Source: Cellulomonas sp. 73-145 (GTDB lineage: Bacteria > Actinomycetota > Actinomycetes > Actinomycetales > Cellulomonadaceae). Taken from it: a stretch of DNA of 64,000 nucleotides. Each line of letters opens with the position of its first letter. The stretch's first letter is position 1. Position numbers and translations under genes: made by a program. The DNA is taken from positions 536,813-600,812 of the forward strand of contig MKTI01000009.1 of assembly GCA_001898185.1 (NCBI GenBank), given 5' to 3'. Under the pieces are notes generated by a model that was given only the letters and a program-made list of their open reading frames with translations, did not search any database and was not told where the DNA came from. Below, in pieces: positions 56,080 to 64,000 of this stretch.

Positions 56080-56975
56080 CCCCGCTGTGGCTGACCCTGC
56101 TGGCCGGGGGACTGGTCGGCGCCGGACTCGTCGTGATCCTCGCCGGTCTGGCACCAGCCCACCCCGACCTGGCCGACGCGGTGCACCGCCTCCTACCGGC
56201 CGACTCCGACCTACGAACACAACCCGCCGAGACGCCACGCGGCCGCCTCGGCCAGCTGAAGGCGCGGATCTTGCCCCAGGCGGTGCGGGAACTGGGCCTG
56301 GCGCGGTTCGCCCTGGACCTGCGCACCGTCCAGCTCCGTCCCGAGGACCTCGCCGCCAAGAAGATCGGCTACACCCTGGTCGGCCTGGCCTTCCCGCCGA
56401 CGATGAGCACGGTCCTGCTCCTGACCGGCATCCAATTGCCGTTCGCGGTGCCGGCTGCGGGGGGCTTGCTGCTGGGCGGCGTGTTCTTCTTCCTGCCGGA
56501 CCTGGCGCTGCGGCGAGACGCTGCGAGCACCCGCGCCGCACTGCGGGCGGCGACGTGCGTGTTCCTGGAGCTCGTGGCGATGGAACGCCTCGCCGACGCC
56601 GGCCCCACCGAGGCCCTCGACCGGGCCGCTGCTATCGGCGGATCACCGCAGTTCACCCGCATCGGCGACGCACTCCTGCGCGCCGAGCTGGCCGGCCAAC
56701 CGTCCTGGACCGGGCTCACCGACCTGGCTGCCGAGACCGGGGTCAGCGAACTGGCCGACACCGCCGACATCATGCGGCTCGCAGGCCGGGACGGTGCCGC
56801 GGTCTACACGACCCTGCGCGCCCGCGCCGCGTCCCTGCGAACCCAGCTGCTCGCCTCGTCCACGACCCAGGCGAACGCCGCCTCCGAACACATGGTCGTG
56901 CCCGTCTCCCTGCTCGGCCTGTGCTTCATGGCCCTGCTGGGCTACCCCGCCCTGATGCGCATCCTGCTGACCTGA
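56076..56975 (+). CDS. tadC: Tad inner-membrane platform protein TadC-like
   Basis: The 299-aa protein has the same layout as TadB: N-terminal helix, mid-protein helix pair (KKIGYTLVGLAFPPTMSTVL and the following segment), GspF domain (FLELVAMERLADAGPTEALD) and a last helix (SLLGLCFMALLGYPALMRIL). ATG 56076 lies in the ATGA overlap with tadB. Only 12 bases separate it from the pilin gene. Confidence 0.85.
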   Translation: MTPLWLTLLAGGLVGAGLVVILAGLAPAHPDLADAVHRLLPADSDLRTQPAETPRGRLGQLKARILPQAVRELGLARFALDLRTVQLRPEDLAAKKIGYTLVGLAFPPTMSTVLLLTGIQLPFAVPAAGGLLLGGVFFFLPDLALRRDAASTRAALRAATCVFLELVAMERLADAGPTEALDRAAAIGGSPQFTRIGDALLRAELAGQPSWTGLTDLAAETGVSELADTADIMRLAGRDGAAVYTTLRARAASLRTQLLASSTTQANAASEHMVVPVSLLGLCFMALLGYPALMRILLT

Positions 56976-56987
56976 ACGGAGAAGAAG

Positions 56988-57188
56988 ATGCCCGTCCTGC
57001 TCACGCTCACCTACCTGCAGGCCCTGATCACCACCACCCGCGCGAACGTGCGCCGGCAGGTGAACAGCGACGTGGGAGCCACCACGCTCGAGCTGGTGAT
57101 CATCATTCTCGGCCTTATCCTGATCGCCGGGCTCCTCGTCGCAGCCATCACCGCAGCCGTCCAACGGCGCATCAACCAGATCAACTGA
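56988..57188 (+). CDS. Flp-type pilin
   Basis: The 66-aa protein has the prepilin processing site SDVG|ATTLE, cleaved after Gly30 with Glu at position +5. A hydrophobic helix (LVIIILGLILIAGLLVAAI) and a short basic tail follow. It is short, as Flp pilins are. It is the likely major subunit of the pilus. AGAAGAAG precedes the ATG. A prepilin peptidase is required but none is in the window. Confidence 0.82.
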   Translation: MPVLLTLTYLQALITTTRANVRRQVNSDVGATTLELVIIILGLILIAGLLVAAITAAVQRRINQIN

Positions 57189-57601
57189 TGCCCGCCCCAC
57201 GCCCGCACCAGCGCACCACCGGTGACCGCGGTTCGGTGAGCCTCGAGCTGGCCATCGTGTTCCCCGCGCTGCTTCTGATCGTCACCGCGCTGATCCAGTA
57301 CGCCCTGTGGTTCCACGCCCGATCGCTCGCCCTGGCCGCCGCACAACAGGGCGTCAGCGTCGCCCGCGCCTACCACTCCACCCCGGCTGCAGGACGTGGC
57401 AGCGCGCTGGCGTTCATCGCCGACCACGGCGCCGACACCCTCCTCAACGCGGACGTCACCACGGCCAGCCCTGCGGCGGGGCAGGTGCAGGTCGTCGTCA
57501 CGGGCCGATCCGTCTCCGTGCTGCCCGGCGTCGCTGGGTTCGCGGTGTCCCAGTCCGCGGCCGGGCCGCTCGAGCGGTTCACCACGGCAGGCGCTCCATG
57601 A
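57188..57601 (+). CDS. TadE-like pseudopilin
   Basis: The 137-aa protein has the processing site DRG|SVSLE with Glu at +5 (Gly15, Glu20). A single hydrophobic helix (LAIVFPALLLIVTALIQYAL) and a beta-rich globular part follow. TadE proteins are minor pilus components. The ATG shares its A with the pilin stop (TGATG), and its stop overlaps the next gene. Confidence 0.83.
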   Translation: MPAPRPHQRTTGDRGSVSLELAIVFPALLLIVTALIQYALWFHARSLALAAAQQGVSVARAYHSTPAAGRGSALAFIADHGADTLLNADVTTASPAAGQVQVVVTGRSVSVLPGVAGFAVSQSAAGPLERFTTAGAP

Positions 57602-58026
57602 GATGGGCGCGGTGCCATCACGACGATCGTGGGTCGGTCAGCCTCGAGCTGGCCATCCTGGCGCCGGCCCTGCTGCTCCTGCTGGGGGCGCTGGTGCTGG
57701 CCGGACGCGTGGAGACCTCGTCGGCTGCGGTCGAGCAGGCCGTACGCGCCGCGGCCCGCGACGCCTCGCTGACCCGCACTGCGGACGCCGCCCGCGCGAC
57801 CGCCACGACGTCAGCCCAGCGCGAGCTGGCCGCATCGCACTGCGTCTCGACCCAGATCACGGTTGACACGACTGGATTCGCCGCCCCGCTGGGGGTGGAC
57901 GCGGCGATCAGCGTCCAGGTGGTCTGCGTCGTGTCGTTGGCCGACTTGGCCATCCCTGGCGTACCCGGCTCACGCACCATCGCGGGGCAGGCGACCTCAC
58001 CGCTCGACCGGTACCGGTCCCGATGA
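57598..58026 (+). CDS. Second TadE/TadF-like pseudopilin
   Basis: The 142-aa protein repeats the layout of the previous one: processing site DRG|SVSLE (Gly12, Glu17), a hydrophobic helix (LAILAPALLLLLGALVLAG) and a small domain with two cysteines. It is coupled at both ends by four-base overlaps. The two proteins probably assemble together as minor subunits. Confidence 0.82.
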   Translation: MRWARCHHDDRGSVSLELAILAPALLLLLGALVLAGRVETSSAAVEQAVRAAARDASLTRTADAARATATTSAQRELAASHCVSTQITVDTTGFAAPLGVDAAISVQVVCVVSLADLAIPGVPGSRTIAGQATSPLDRYRSR

Positions 58027-58466
58027 GCCGCCGGCCCGCGCCGTGGCGCACCGACCCGGACCGGGGATCGGTGACGGTCTTCTTCGCGATCAGCGCCCTC
58101 GGGCTGCTCGTCCTGCTCGGCCTGGTCGCCGACGGCGGCGCGAAGCTGCGCGCCACCCAGCAGGCCACCGCCACCGCCGCCGAAGCCGCCCGCGCCGGCG
58201 GCCAGGCCCTCGACACCGCCGCCGCCACCGCCGGCAGCACCGGCCACGTCGACCGCACCCAAGCCGTCCAGGCCGCCCAGCACTACCTCACCGCAGCCGG
58301 CGCCACCGGCACCGTCGAGGTCTCCGCCGACCGCACCCGCCTGACCGTCACCGTCACCCGCACCACCCCCACCGCGTTCCTGTCGCTGATCGGCATCGAC
58401 CAGCTGACCGTCACCGCGCACGCCCAAGCCGTCCTCGTCGGAGCCATCACCGGAGGTGGCACATGA
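58023..58466 (+). CDS. TadG-like pilus protein
   Basis: The 147-aa protein starts like the other two (DRGSVTVFF, then AISALGLLVLLGLVADGGAK) but has Phe instead of Glu at +5. TadG-type proteins carry this helix without needing peptidase processing, so it probably stays in the membrane. It lacks the large von Willebrand-like domain of classical TadG. It overlaps the following gene by four bases. Confidence 0.78.
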   Translation: MSRRPAPWRTDPDRGSVTVFFAISALGLLVLLGLVADGGAKLRATQQATATAAEAARAGGQALDTAAATAGSTGHVDRTQAVQAAQHYLTAAGATGTVEVSADRTRLTVTVTRTTPTAFLSLIGIDQLTVTAHAQAVLVGAITGGGT

Positions 58467-61375
58467 CCACAACCCCCACCCGCCCGACCCGCGCAGACCT
58501 CGCCCGAGGACTCGGCGCCGCCATGGCCTTGCTCGGCTTCGTCGTCGGCGTCCCGACCGCCCTCGTCGCGCTCGCGCCGGTCTACCTGCCGGACCAGGTG
58601 CCCACCTGGGGGCAGCTGTGGGACCGGGTCATGTCACCGGACGACGGGTCCCTCCTCCTGGCCGTGCTCGGCGCCGTCGCCTGGGCCACCTGGGCCGCGT
58701 TCACCGGCTCGGTCCTCGTCGAGCTCGCCGCATCCGCACGACGCGTGCACGCGCCGCGGATCCCGATGCTCGGTGGCCTCCAGCGGACCGCCGCGCGCCT
58801 GATCGCCACCGCGGGTCTCCTGGTCGCCACCACGAGCGCCATCAGCACACCGGCCAGCCCCGCCGCCGCCAGCGCTCTGGTCGCTACCCTCACCCCGGTT
58901 GCGCCAGCAGACGCCGCGCCTCTCGCTGCGCCGGCCGCACCCGCGACGACACCCACGTCCGCCGCGGCGGCACCATCGGTGGCCCTGCCGTCGATCACTG
59001 TCCACCGCGGCGACACCCTTTGGGACCTCGCTGAGCGCCACCTCGGCGACCCGCTGCGATACACCGAGATCCGCGACCTGAACACCGGCCGAACCCAACC
59101 CGACGGTTCGCGGCTACGCGACGCGGACTTCATCAAGCCGGGCTGGACGCTCCTGCTCCCCGCCGACGCCACGGACCTCCCGCCCGCGGTGCACACCGTT
59201 GCCTCCACAGCCGCCGGTCCGTCAGTCGTCGTGACGCCGGGAGACACCCTCTGGAGCATCGCGGCCGAGCACCTGGGCGACGGCCACCGCTACCCCGAAA
59301 TCGCCATCCTCAACGTCGGGATCACCCAGAGCGACGGAAGCCACCTCTCGGAACCGGACACCTTGCGACCGGGCTGGGTCCTGCGTCTGCCGACCACCGC
59401 ACCGGTGCCCGAACCCCCGCAGCAGCCGAAGGTCGCGTCGGCAGCAAGGCCCGACCTTCCCCCATCACCGGCGCTGTCGCCCGCACCGACGGCCAAGCCC
59501 GCACCGACGCTCACCCGGACGCCTTCACCGGCCGACCTCACGACGAACGGCGGGTCGCAGGAGACTGCAACCGGCACGTCGATCGCCCGTGCGCACGAGG
59601 ACGAGCGTCAAGCGGCGAGCGCCTGGTTCCTCGGCCTGGCTGCACTCGGCGCCGCCGGCATCGTCGGCGAGATCGCCCGCCGCCGACACCTACAGCAGCG
59701 AGCCCGACGCGTGGGGGAGACCATCCCCATGCCCGAGCCCACGTCGCCCGCAGCGTCCGCCGAACGCACCCTGCGCACCGCCACCACCCCCGTCAGCATC
59801 GACGCGATCCGCACCACCCTGCACAACCTCGCCTGCCGCTGCTTCGACGCCGGCCGCGAGCTCCCGCGGGTGGCAGCGCTCCTCCTCGACGAGCACCACC
59901 TGACCCTGCTGCTCCTCGAGGAAAGGCCAGACGCAGCAGCGCCGTTTACCGCGAGGAATCCGCGAACCTGGGTCGCGCCGACGGCTGACGTCGCCACCGA
60001 GGAAGCGATCGACGACCCCGCACAGGGCACCCCGTACCCGCTGCTCGTCACCCTCGGCCACACCGAGGACGCGACCCTCATCCTCAACCTCGAGGCAGCC
60101 GGGACGCTGACCGTCACCGGCGACGACACCACCGCCGATGAGGCGTTGCGCGCGCTGGTCATGGAGGCAGCCACCTCCGACCTGGCCAGCCAGCTCGCCC
60201 TCCACACCGACGACCCCTTCGCCGACCTGACCGACGCGTTCGAAGACTTCCGCCTGCGCGCCACCGACGAACGCGACGAACGAACCGGATGGGCCAAGTC
60301 GGTCTCCGACTTGCTCGCCACTCGGGGCCTGGCCGACGTCCACCAGGCACGCGCACGCCGGGAACTGGACGACGTGTGGCTGCCGATCGTCTCCATCGAA
60401 TCTGGCCTCACCACGCCCCCGAGCCGGCCCTGGAGCGGCGCGGTCACCTTGACCCGTCAAGACGTCGACGACGCGTGGACCATCCGAGTCGACTCCGCGG
60501 GAATGGCCCGACTCGAGCCGCTCGACATCACCTTCCAAACCCAGCGGCTGACCTCGGAACAAGCCGACCAGCTGCGCGCGCTACTCCTCACCTCCTTGCC
60601 ACCCGAACCACACGCCGCCAACGGAACGCCGGCGACCAGCGCGCAGGACGACGTTGCGGCACTACGAAGAGCCCATCTCATCGTCAACGAGCCAAACCTC
60701 ATGGCCGCGGGGATCAGGCTCAACCTCTTGGGCCCGGTCCAGGTGGAGGGCATCGGCGGGCGACCACTTACCCCGCGGACCGTCGAACTGCTCGTGTACC
60801 TCGCGCTCCACGGCCCCGCTTCCGGCCCGGATCTCGACGAGATGATCTGGAAGGGCGAACGAGGCAACCCCAACACCCGCAACGTCTTCATCCGCCGAGC
60901 GCGCGAACGTCTCGGCGATGGCGTCCTGCCCCTGGTCGACGTCGATGGACTCTTCCGTCTCGGTGAGGGCGTCCGGACCGACTGGGCGCGATTCCAGCAC
61001 CACCTCGCGCAAGCGGTGGCGTTCGAGGGGCAACAGCAGGTCGATGAGCTCGCGGCCGCGATGGCGCTCGTACGCGACCGCCCATTCAGGGGGATCTCCC
61101 CTACTGCCTACGTATGGGCCGACTACGACATCCAAAAAATGGTCGGCGCCATCGTCGACGCGGCGGGAATTCTCGCGCGGATCCACCAGGAAGCAGGCAG
61201 AAGCCGTGACGCAATCACGGTAGCGACCCTCGGTTTGCTGGTTGAACCTTGCTCCGAAGAGTTGCAGACGATAGCGATCAACGCCACTTTCTCGCATTCG
61301 GGGCCAAGGGAGGCCAAGAGTCTTCGACGCCGGTACTCCGAACTCATGGGGAGGCTCGATCCCGAACTGGCTTAG
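58463..61375 (+). CDS. Membrane protein with two LysM domains and a SARP/BTAD-like C-terminus
   Basis: The 970-aa protein has three hydrophobic segments in its first 130 residues. A LysM domain lies at about 176-228 (VHRGDTLWDLAERHLGD) and a second at about 254-307 (VTPGDTLWSIAAEHLGD). A Pro-rich linker and a fourth helix near 386-405 follow, then a middle region. A winged-helix segment at about 752-830 (LNLLGPVQVEGIGG; TRNVFIRRARERLGD) and a BTAD-like helical domain complete it. LysM binds peptidoglycan, and the SARP fold binds DNA. Placing both in one membrane protein suggests cell-wall sensing coupled to transcription, which is inference. It is the last gene of the Tad operon. Confidence 0.85.
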   Translation: MTTTPTRPTRADLARGLGAAMALLGFVVGVPTALVALAPVYLPDQVPTWGQLWDRVMSPDDGSLLLAVLGAVAWATWAAFTGSVLVELAASARRVHAPRIPMLGGLQRTAARLIATAGLLVATTSAISTPASPAAASALVATLTPVAPADAAPLAAPAAPATTPTSAAAAPSVALPSITVHRGDTLWDLAERHLGDPLRYTEIRDLNTGRTQPDGSRLRDADFIKPGWTLLLPADATDLPPAVHTVASTAAGPSVVVTPGDTLWSIAAEHLGDGHRYPEIAILNVGITQSDGSHLSEPDTLRPGWVLRLPTTAPVPEPPQQPKVASAARPDLPPSPALSPAPTAKPAPTLTRTPSPADLTTNGGSQETATGTSIARAHEDERQAASAWFLGLAALGAAGIVGEIARRRHLQQRARRVGETIPMPEPTSPAASAERTLRTATTPVSIDAIRTTLHNLACRCFDAGRELPRVAALLLDEHHLTLLLLEERPDAAAPFTARNPRTWVAPTADVATEEAIDDPAQGTPYPLLVTLGHTEDATLILNLEAAGTLTVTGDDTTADEALRALVMEAATSDLASQLALHTDDPFADLTDAFEDFRLRATDERDERTGWAKSVSDLLATRGLADVHQARARRELDDVWLPIVSIESGLTTPPSRPWSGAVTLTRQDVDDAWTIRVDSAGMARLEPLDITFQTQRLTSEQADQLRALLLTSLPPEPHAANGTPATSAQDDVAALRRAHLIVNEPNLMAAGIRLNLLGPVQVEGIGGRPLTPRTVELLVYLALHGPASGPDLDEMIWKGERGNPNTRNVFIRRARERLGDGVLPLVDVDGLFRLGEGVRTDWARFQHHLAQAVAFEGQQQVDELAAAMALVRDRPFRGISPTAYVWADYDIQKMVGAIVDAAGILARIHQEAGRSRDAITVATLGLLVEPCSEELQTIAINATFSHSGPREAKSLRRRYSELMGRLDPELA

Positions 61376-61430
61376 TCTGGCAATTTGGCGCATCTGCGTC
61401 ATACACGGGCGCATTGTAGGGTGTGAGATC

Positions 61431-61448
61431 GTTCAGAATCCCCTGAAC
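61431..61448. terminator. Small inverted repeat between convergent genes
   Basis: GTTCAG (61431-61436) and CTGAAC (61443-61448) form a six-bp stem with a six-base loop. It lies between the end of the Tad operon and the end of a minus-strand gene remnant. It is a weak terminator candidate. Confidence 0.3.
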
Positions 61449-61463
61449 TCCACGATATGAGCC

Positions 61464-61845
61464 TTAGTAGACGCGGCGCGCTGCACGCAGGGCAGTGAGG
61501 CACGAAGCCCAAGATCCCCAGGTTGTGGAGGGTCGGTGCAGTCGGATCGGCGTTCCGTCCTTGTCGACGTGGTTGGCCGCGTAGGCTAGCTCGCAGGCCT
61601 TTGTGGTGGCTTCGCGGGCTCTCGCGGCCGATGGCGTCGAGGGCTGCCTGCCCGGCGTACAGGGCGTCGTAGGGCTCGCTGACGTCGACCCACGTGACGT
61701 CTATGGTGTTGACTTCTTCCGCGTGAATGGCCCAGCCGAGCAGTTCGTTGAGGTGGCGCCTATTCTCCTCGCCCGCGACCAGGTAGAGCCGATAGGCGAC
61801 GACGCGGCGAACGACCGTGGAGCCCCTTATCTTCGCGGGCGTCAT
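61464..61845 (-). pseudogene. Unknown gene broken by a one-base frameshift
   Basis: From about ATG 61845 one frame reads naturally through VVAYRLYLVAGEENRRHLNE and PYDALYAGQAALDAI, then degenerates. If one base is removed near 61625-61632 the next frame continues AARAREATTKACELAYAANH, VDKDGTPIRLHRPSTTWGSW and ASCLTALRAARRVY to a stop at 61464. The repaired product has about 126 residues. Either a true mutation or a sequencing error is possible. No family is recognised. Confidence 0.55.
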
Positions 61846-61933
61846 TGCGATCCTGGCCGCCATTGCGATCACGTCCTACCACGGCGTCACCTACCGGGAT
61901 ACGTCGAACGCCATCCATCAAACGGGCCAGGCA

Positions 61934-63019
61934 CTATTGGTCAGCCGATGGCATTGGTCGCGTGAGGGTCCGGTGGATCAGTTCGGGGAGCACATCGAGC
62001 GCCTGACGGCACAGGTACTCGACCGCAGCCCCTTCGGCGCTGCGGTCGATATCGATGATCTGTGCCCAGCGGGTGGGCTCGTAGCGAACGAAGTGCGACA
62101 TCACGTAGAGGACGGCCCACCACAGCAAGTACGGGTGGGCGGCTAAGTCAGAGCCAGGGACGCTCGGGTAGACCGTCACGTCGCGGCCGTCGCCATCGCC
62201 GAACGGTGCAAGTGCAACGTCGACTTCGTCGACCCCCGGATGCGGTCGGGTGGGCCATTCCAGTGGAACGGTTCTGTTGGCGCCCACCCCTCCGAGGTCG
62301 AAGTGGCCGAGCCCCCGCTCGACGAGCCTCGCCTCGCTCAGGGTTGGGTAGTGCGCCAAGCGGGCACGGACGTGTTCCTTGTAGGCGTTGTAGTCAGAGG
62401 TTGTTCGGACGCCGACTTCTGGAAGCTCGCGCGCCCACAACCCTGCGGGGACGGACAACTCAGCACGTAGGTTCGTTCGCGCGAGATCCAGAGGCCCCAA
62501 GCCGTCGGTAGTGAGTACGAGCGGTCCGTAGTCCGGTTCGTAGCCAGGTAGCGCGAACCGTGAGCCGAGTCGCCCAAGCCGGGTTAGCGCGCCAACGCTC
62601 TGGGCCACGGGCAGCGATGCCCGGTTCAGAGTCCGCGCTACGTCGCGAAACAGGCCCTTCCCTTGGTCGGCGACGAGCGTCGACGACAGTTGGCCGTCGA
62701 CGGTTTCGCCATCGACCCTCAGACCGTGGCCGCCTGCACGCGCCCAGCGGTCCTCCGGGTCCGCGGCAGCTCGCAGCGCTCGCCCCGACTGTGAGAGGCC
62801 GTAGAAGAGCAGGAGGGGACGCGTATCAACGTCGCTCGCCTCGGCCGCGCGGAAGAACTGCTCGGACTGCTCCAGTGCGGCGCTGAACATCGCCCGACGC
62901 GCGGGATCGTCTGCGGCTTGGCGCGGCGGGTCGTGCCGCAAGGCCCTCAGCATCTGCCAGGAGGTATGGCGCGGTGTCAGCTCCAACTCGTCCCACGTGG
63001 TCCCGTAGTGCGGCTTCAT
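61934..63019 (-). CDS. YaaC-like family protein
   Basis: The 361-aa soluble protein starts WDELELTPRHTSWQMLRALR and has SAALEQSEQFFRAAEAS, RPLLLFYGLSQSGRALRAAA and near the end YLLWWAVLYVMSHFVRYEPT. The layout matches YaaC-type proteins, in which a conserved helical N-terminus precedes a LLLFYG segment. The biochemical role of the family is not known to me. It is found singly in many genomes, often in variable regions. There is no strong ribosome-binding site. It is probably an intact cargo gene. Confidence 0.6.
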   Translation of the reverse strand: MKPHYGTTWDELELTPRHTSWQMLRALRHDPPRQAADDPARRAMFSAALEQSEQFFRAAEASDVDTRPLLLFYGLSQSGRALRAAADPEDRWARAGGHGLRVDGETVDGQLSSTLVADQGKGLFRDVARTLNRASLPVAQSVGALTRLGRLGSRFALPGYEPDYGPLVLTTDGLGPLDLARTNLRAELSVPAGLWARELPEVGVRTTSDYNAYKEHVRARLAHYPTLSEARLVERGLGHFDLGGVGANRTVPLEWPTRPHPGVDEVDVALAPFGDGDGRDVTVYPSVPGSDLAAHPYLLWWAVLYVMSHFVRYEPTRWAQIIDIDRSAEGAAVEYLCRQALDVLPELIHRTLTRPMPSADQ

Positions 63020-63264
63020 GGTGCTGATGATTCACCGCCGTGTATCACTCGAGCGATCAGTTCCTCTGATGCGGGAGTCATGGCGTTTGCCGAGCACGGA
63101 GCAGGTCGAGCTGTCAGGTGCGCTCATCGAGCAAGTCCCGAGGCCGCGCAGCGCCATCTGTAGGGGGAGATTGGCTACTCGCCACGCTCGTCACGAGCAC
63201 CGTCGCCATGCTGGCGTGAGGCGCATGGCGGTAGCGGTCTCCCCACGTCTGAGGGTGCTGTCGC

Positions 63265-63744
63265 ATGAACGGCACCTTGGTCCTGAACGCCTCGCATGAA
63301 CCTCTCTGCGTGATTTCGTGCGTCGAGCCGTGTTGTGACGACCTGCTGCACTCTGAGCACGTGACCTTGGAGGCTCTGTCGGTCGTACGGCTGAACCGCT
63401 ACGTGCGCGTCCCTCGTCGCACGCGGGTGCCCATCACGCGGCGCGGGGTCATCGCACGGGACCGTGAGCGGCGCGAGTACTGCGCGGGTCGCGCTGACAC
63501 GATCGATGATGTGATCCCCAGGAGCCGGTCGGGACCTCATGCCGGGGAATCCGTCGTCGCGGCGTGCGCCAGGTGCAACCACAGCAAGGCGGACCACCTG
63601 CTTTCCGAGATCGGCTGGACGCTGTCGTTCAAACCGGCGCGGCCCAGCGCGCCGTTGGCGGGCGTCTCCAGCCATCAAGGTCTGTCGGCGGACTGGGAGC
63701 CCTACGTCCTCGGATGGTCGGGGCGCGAGGAGTCCGTCGCCTGA
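63265..63744 (+). CDS. Degenerate HNH endonuclease
   Basis: The 159-aa product matches actinobacterial HNH nucleases in LVLNASHEPLCVIS, VVRLNRYVRVPRRTRVPITR, VIARDRERREYCAGRADTID and VAACARCNHSKADHLLSEIGW. Two key changes are seen. The catalytic histidine after TID is Asp (TIDDV instead of TIDHV). The first cysteine of the first zinc pair is Arg (RREYC). A stretch of about 15 residues after LCVIS is also missing or scrambled. It is probably inactive and in decay, though the second C-x2-C is retained. Confidence 0.75.
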   Translation: MNGTLVLNASHEPLCVISCVEPCCDDLLHSEHVTLEALSVVRLNRYVRVPRRTRVPITRRGVIARDRERREYCAGRADTIDDVIPRSRSGPHAGESVVAACARCNHSKADHLLSEIGWTLSFKPARPSAPLAGVSSHQGLSADWEPYVLGWSGREESVA

Positions 63745-64000
63745 CGCCTACGCCCGTGACACTGCGGCCAGCAGCGGCGCTCGCGGCCTCGTTGAGCGCT
63801 CCTGCCACAAGCGAGCAGTTCGCCAACGCGCCGCGCTTGTCGCGGGTGAGGAACCGGGCGTCGGCAATGCAGCTTGAGTGGTGCGACTGTCAACGACGGC
63901 TGAATACGGACCCCCTGGCGTCGTGGTGGTTTCCAGTGGTCATCGCAACGGTGGGTGGTTTGCCGACGCTAGCAGCGTGGCGAAGAGAGCGGCCGGTGGT

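Larger units (their letters stand above)
45617..64000. mobile_element. tRNA-integrated element (one end visible), carrying a Tad pilus operon
   Basis: The left border is the tRNA 3' fragment at 45617-45638, with the recombinase reading inward. The intact tRNA and second attachment site should lie to the right, and neither is found before 64000. The right limit given is therefore only the window edge. Inside are a recombinase, an excisionase-like gene, unknown genes, the Tad operon and three genes showing decay or unusual content. No relaxase, FtsK-like or replication gene is seen. Whether the Tad operon truly lies inside is inference, as the element could end earlier without a detectable second copy. 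Confidence 0.5.

Noticed and set aside
62062-62886. Plus-strand frames opposite the YaaC-like gene
   Set aside because: Arg/Pro/Gly-rich shadows of a better-supported minus-strand protein.

Overview
The window comes from a very GC-rich actinobacterium (Actinomycetota). It encodes Pup and a 20S proteasome, has many GTG starts and four-base ATGA/GTGA gene overlaps, and its tryptophan cluster carries the TIGR02234-type and HGxxPAAW-type small membrane proteins. A CelR/CebR-like 14-bp operator next to a GH3 beta-glucosidase suggests a cellulose degrader of the Cellulomonas group. That placement is inference, since no rRNA is present.

Left part (1-25650). A truncated giant membrane protein diverges from pup-prcB-prcA-pafA. 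A lipoprotein FKBP follows, then hisF-hisI-trpE-(Trp-associated membrane protein)-(HGxxPAAW protein)-(DUF4190 protein)-trpC-trpB-trpA-lgt-gltB-gltD and pyk. Most of these are translationally coupled. This run covers protein turnover, histidine and tryptophan synthesis, lipoprotein maturation, ammonia assimilation and the end of glycolysis. A long hairpin closes the pyk region, and two small genes follow it.

Middle part (25675-45473). Two divergent GH3 genes share a region with the CelR/CebR-like operator. mscL follows. An eight-gene minus-strand sulfur operon (sir-cysH-cysD-cysN, an SsuA/C/B-like ABC importer, cysG) links sulfonate uptake, sulfate activation, reduction to sulfide and siroheme supply. 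Upstream of it lies a probable leaderless cysteine-containing leader peptide. An arylsulfotransferase gene diverges from it. Next is a SufR-like Fe-S regulator diverging from a small ORF, folE and a ferredoxin-reductase-like flavoprotein, with a promoter and operator between them. Two gene remnants joined head to head mark an old deletion, and a GT2 glycosyltransferase precedes the island.

Right part (45617-64000). A 22-bp tRNA 3'-end fragment lies directly beside a tyrosine recombinase, which is the signature of one end of a tRNA-integrated element. The other end is not in the window. Inward lie a recombinase, an unfamiliar acidic 431-aa protein, an excisionase-like protein, several unknown proteins, a lipoprotein and a secreted protein. 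They are followed by a compact Tad (Flp) pilus operon: cpaB, tadZ-like, tadA, tadB, tadC, flp-type pilin, three TadE/TadG-like pseudopilins, and a large membrane protein with two LysM domains and a SARP/BTAD-like C-terminus. Beyond it are a frameshifted gene, a YaaC-like gene and a decayed HNH endonuclease. No prepilin peptidase, relaxase or replication gene is visible, so mobility beyond integration and excision is unproven.
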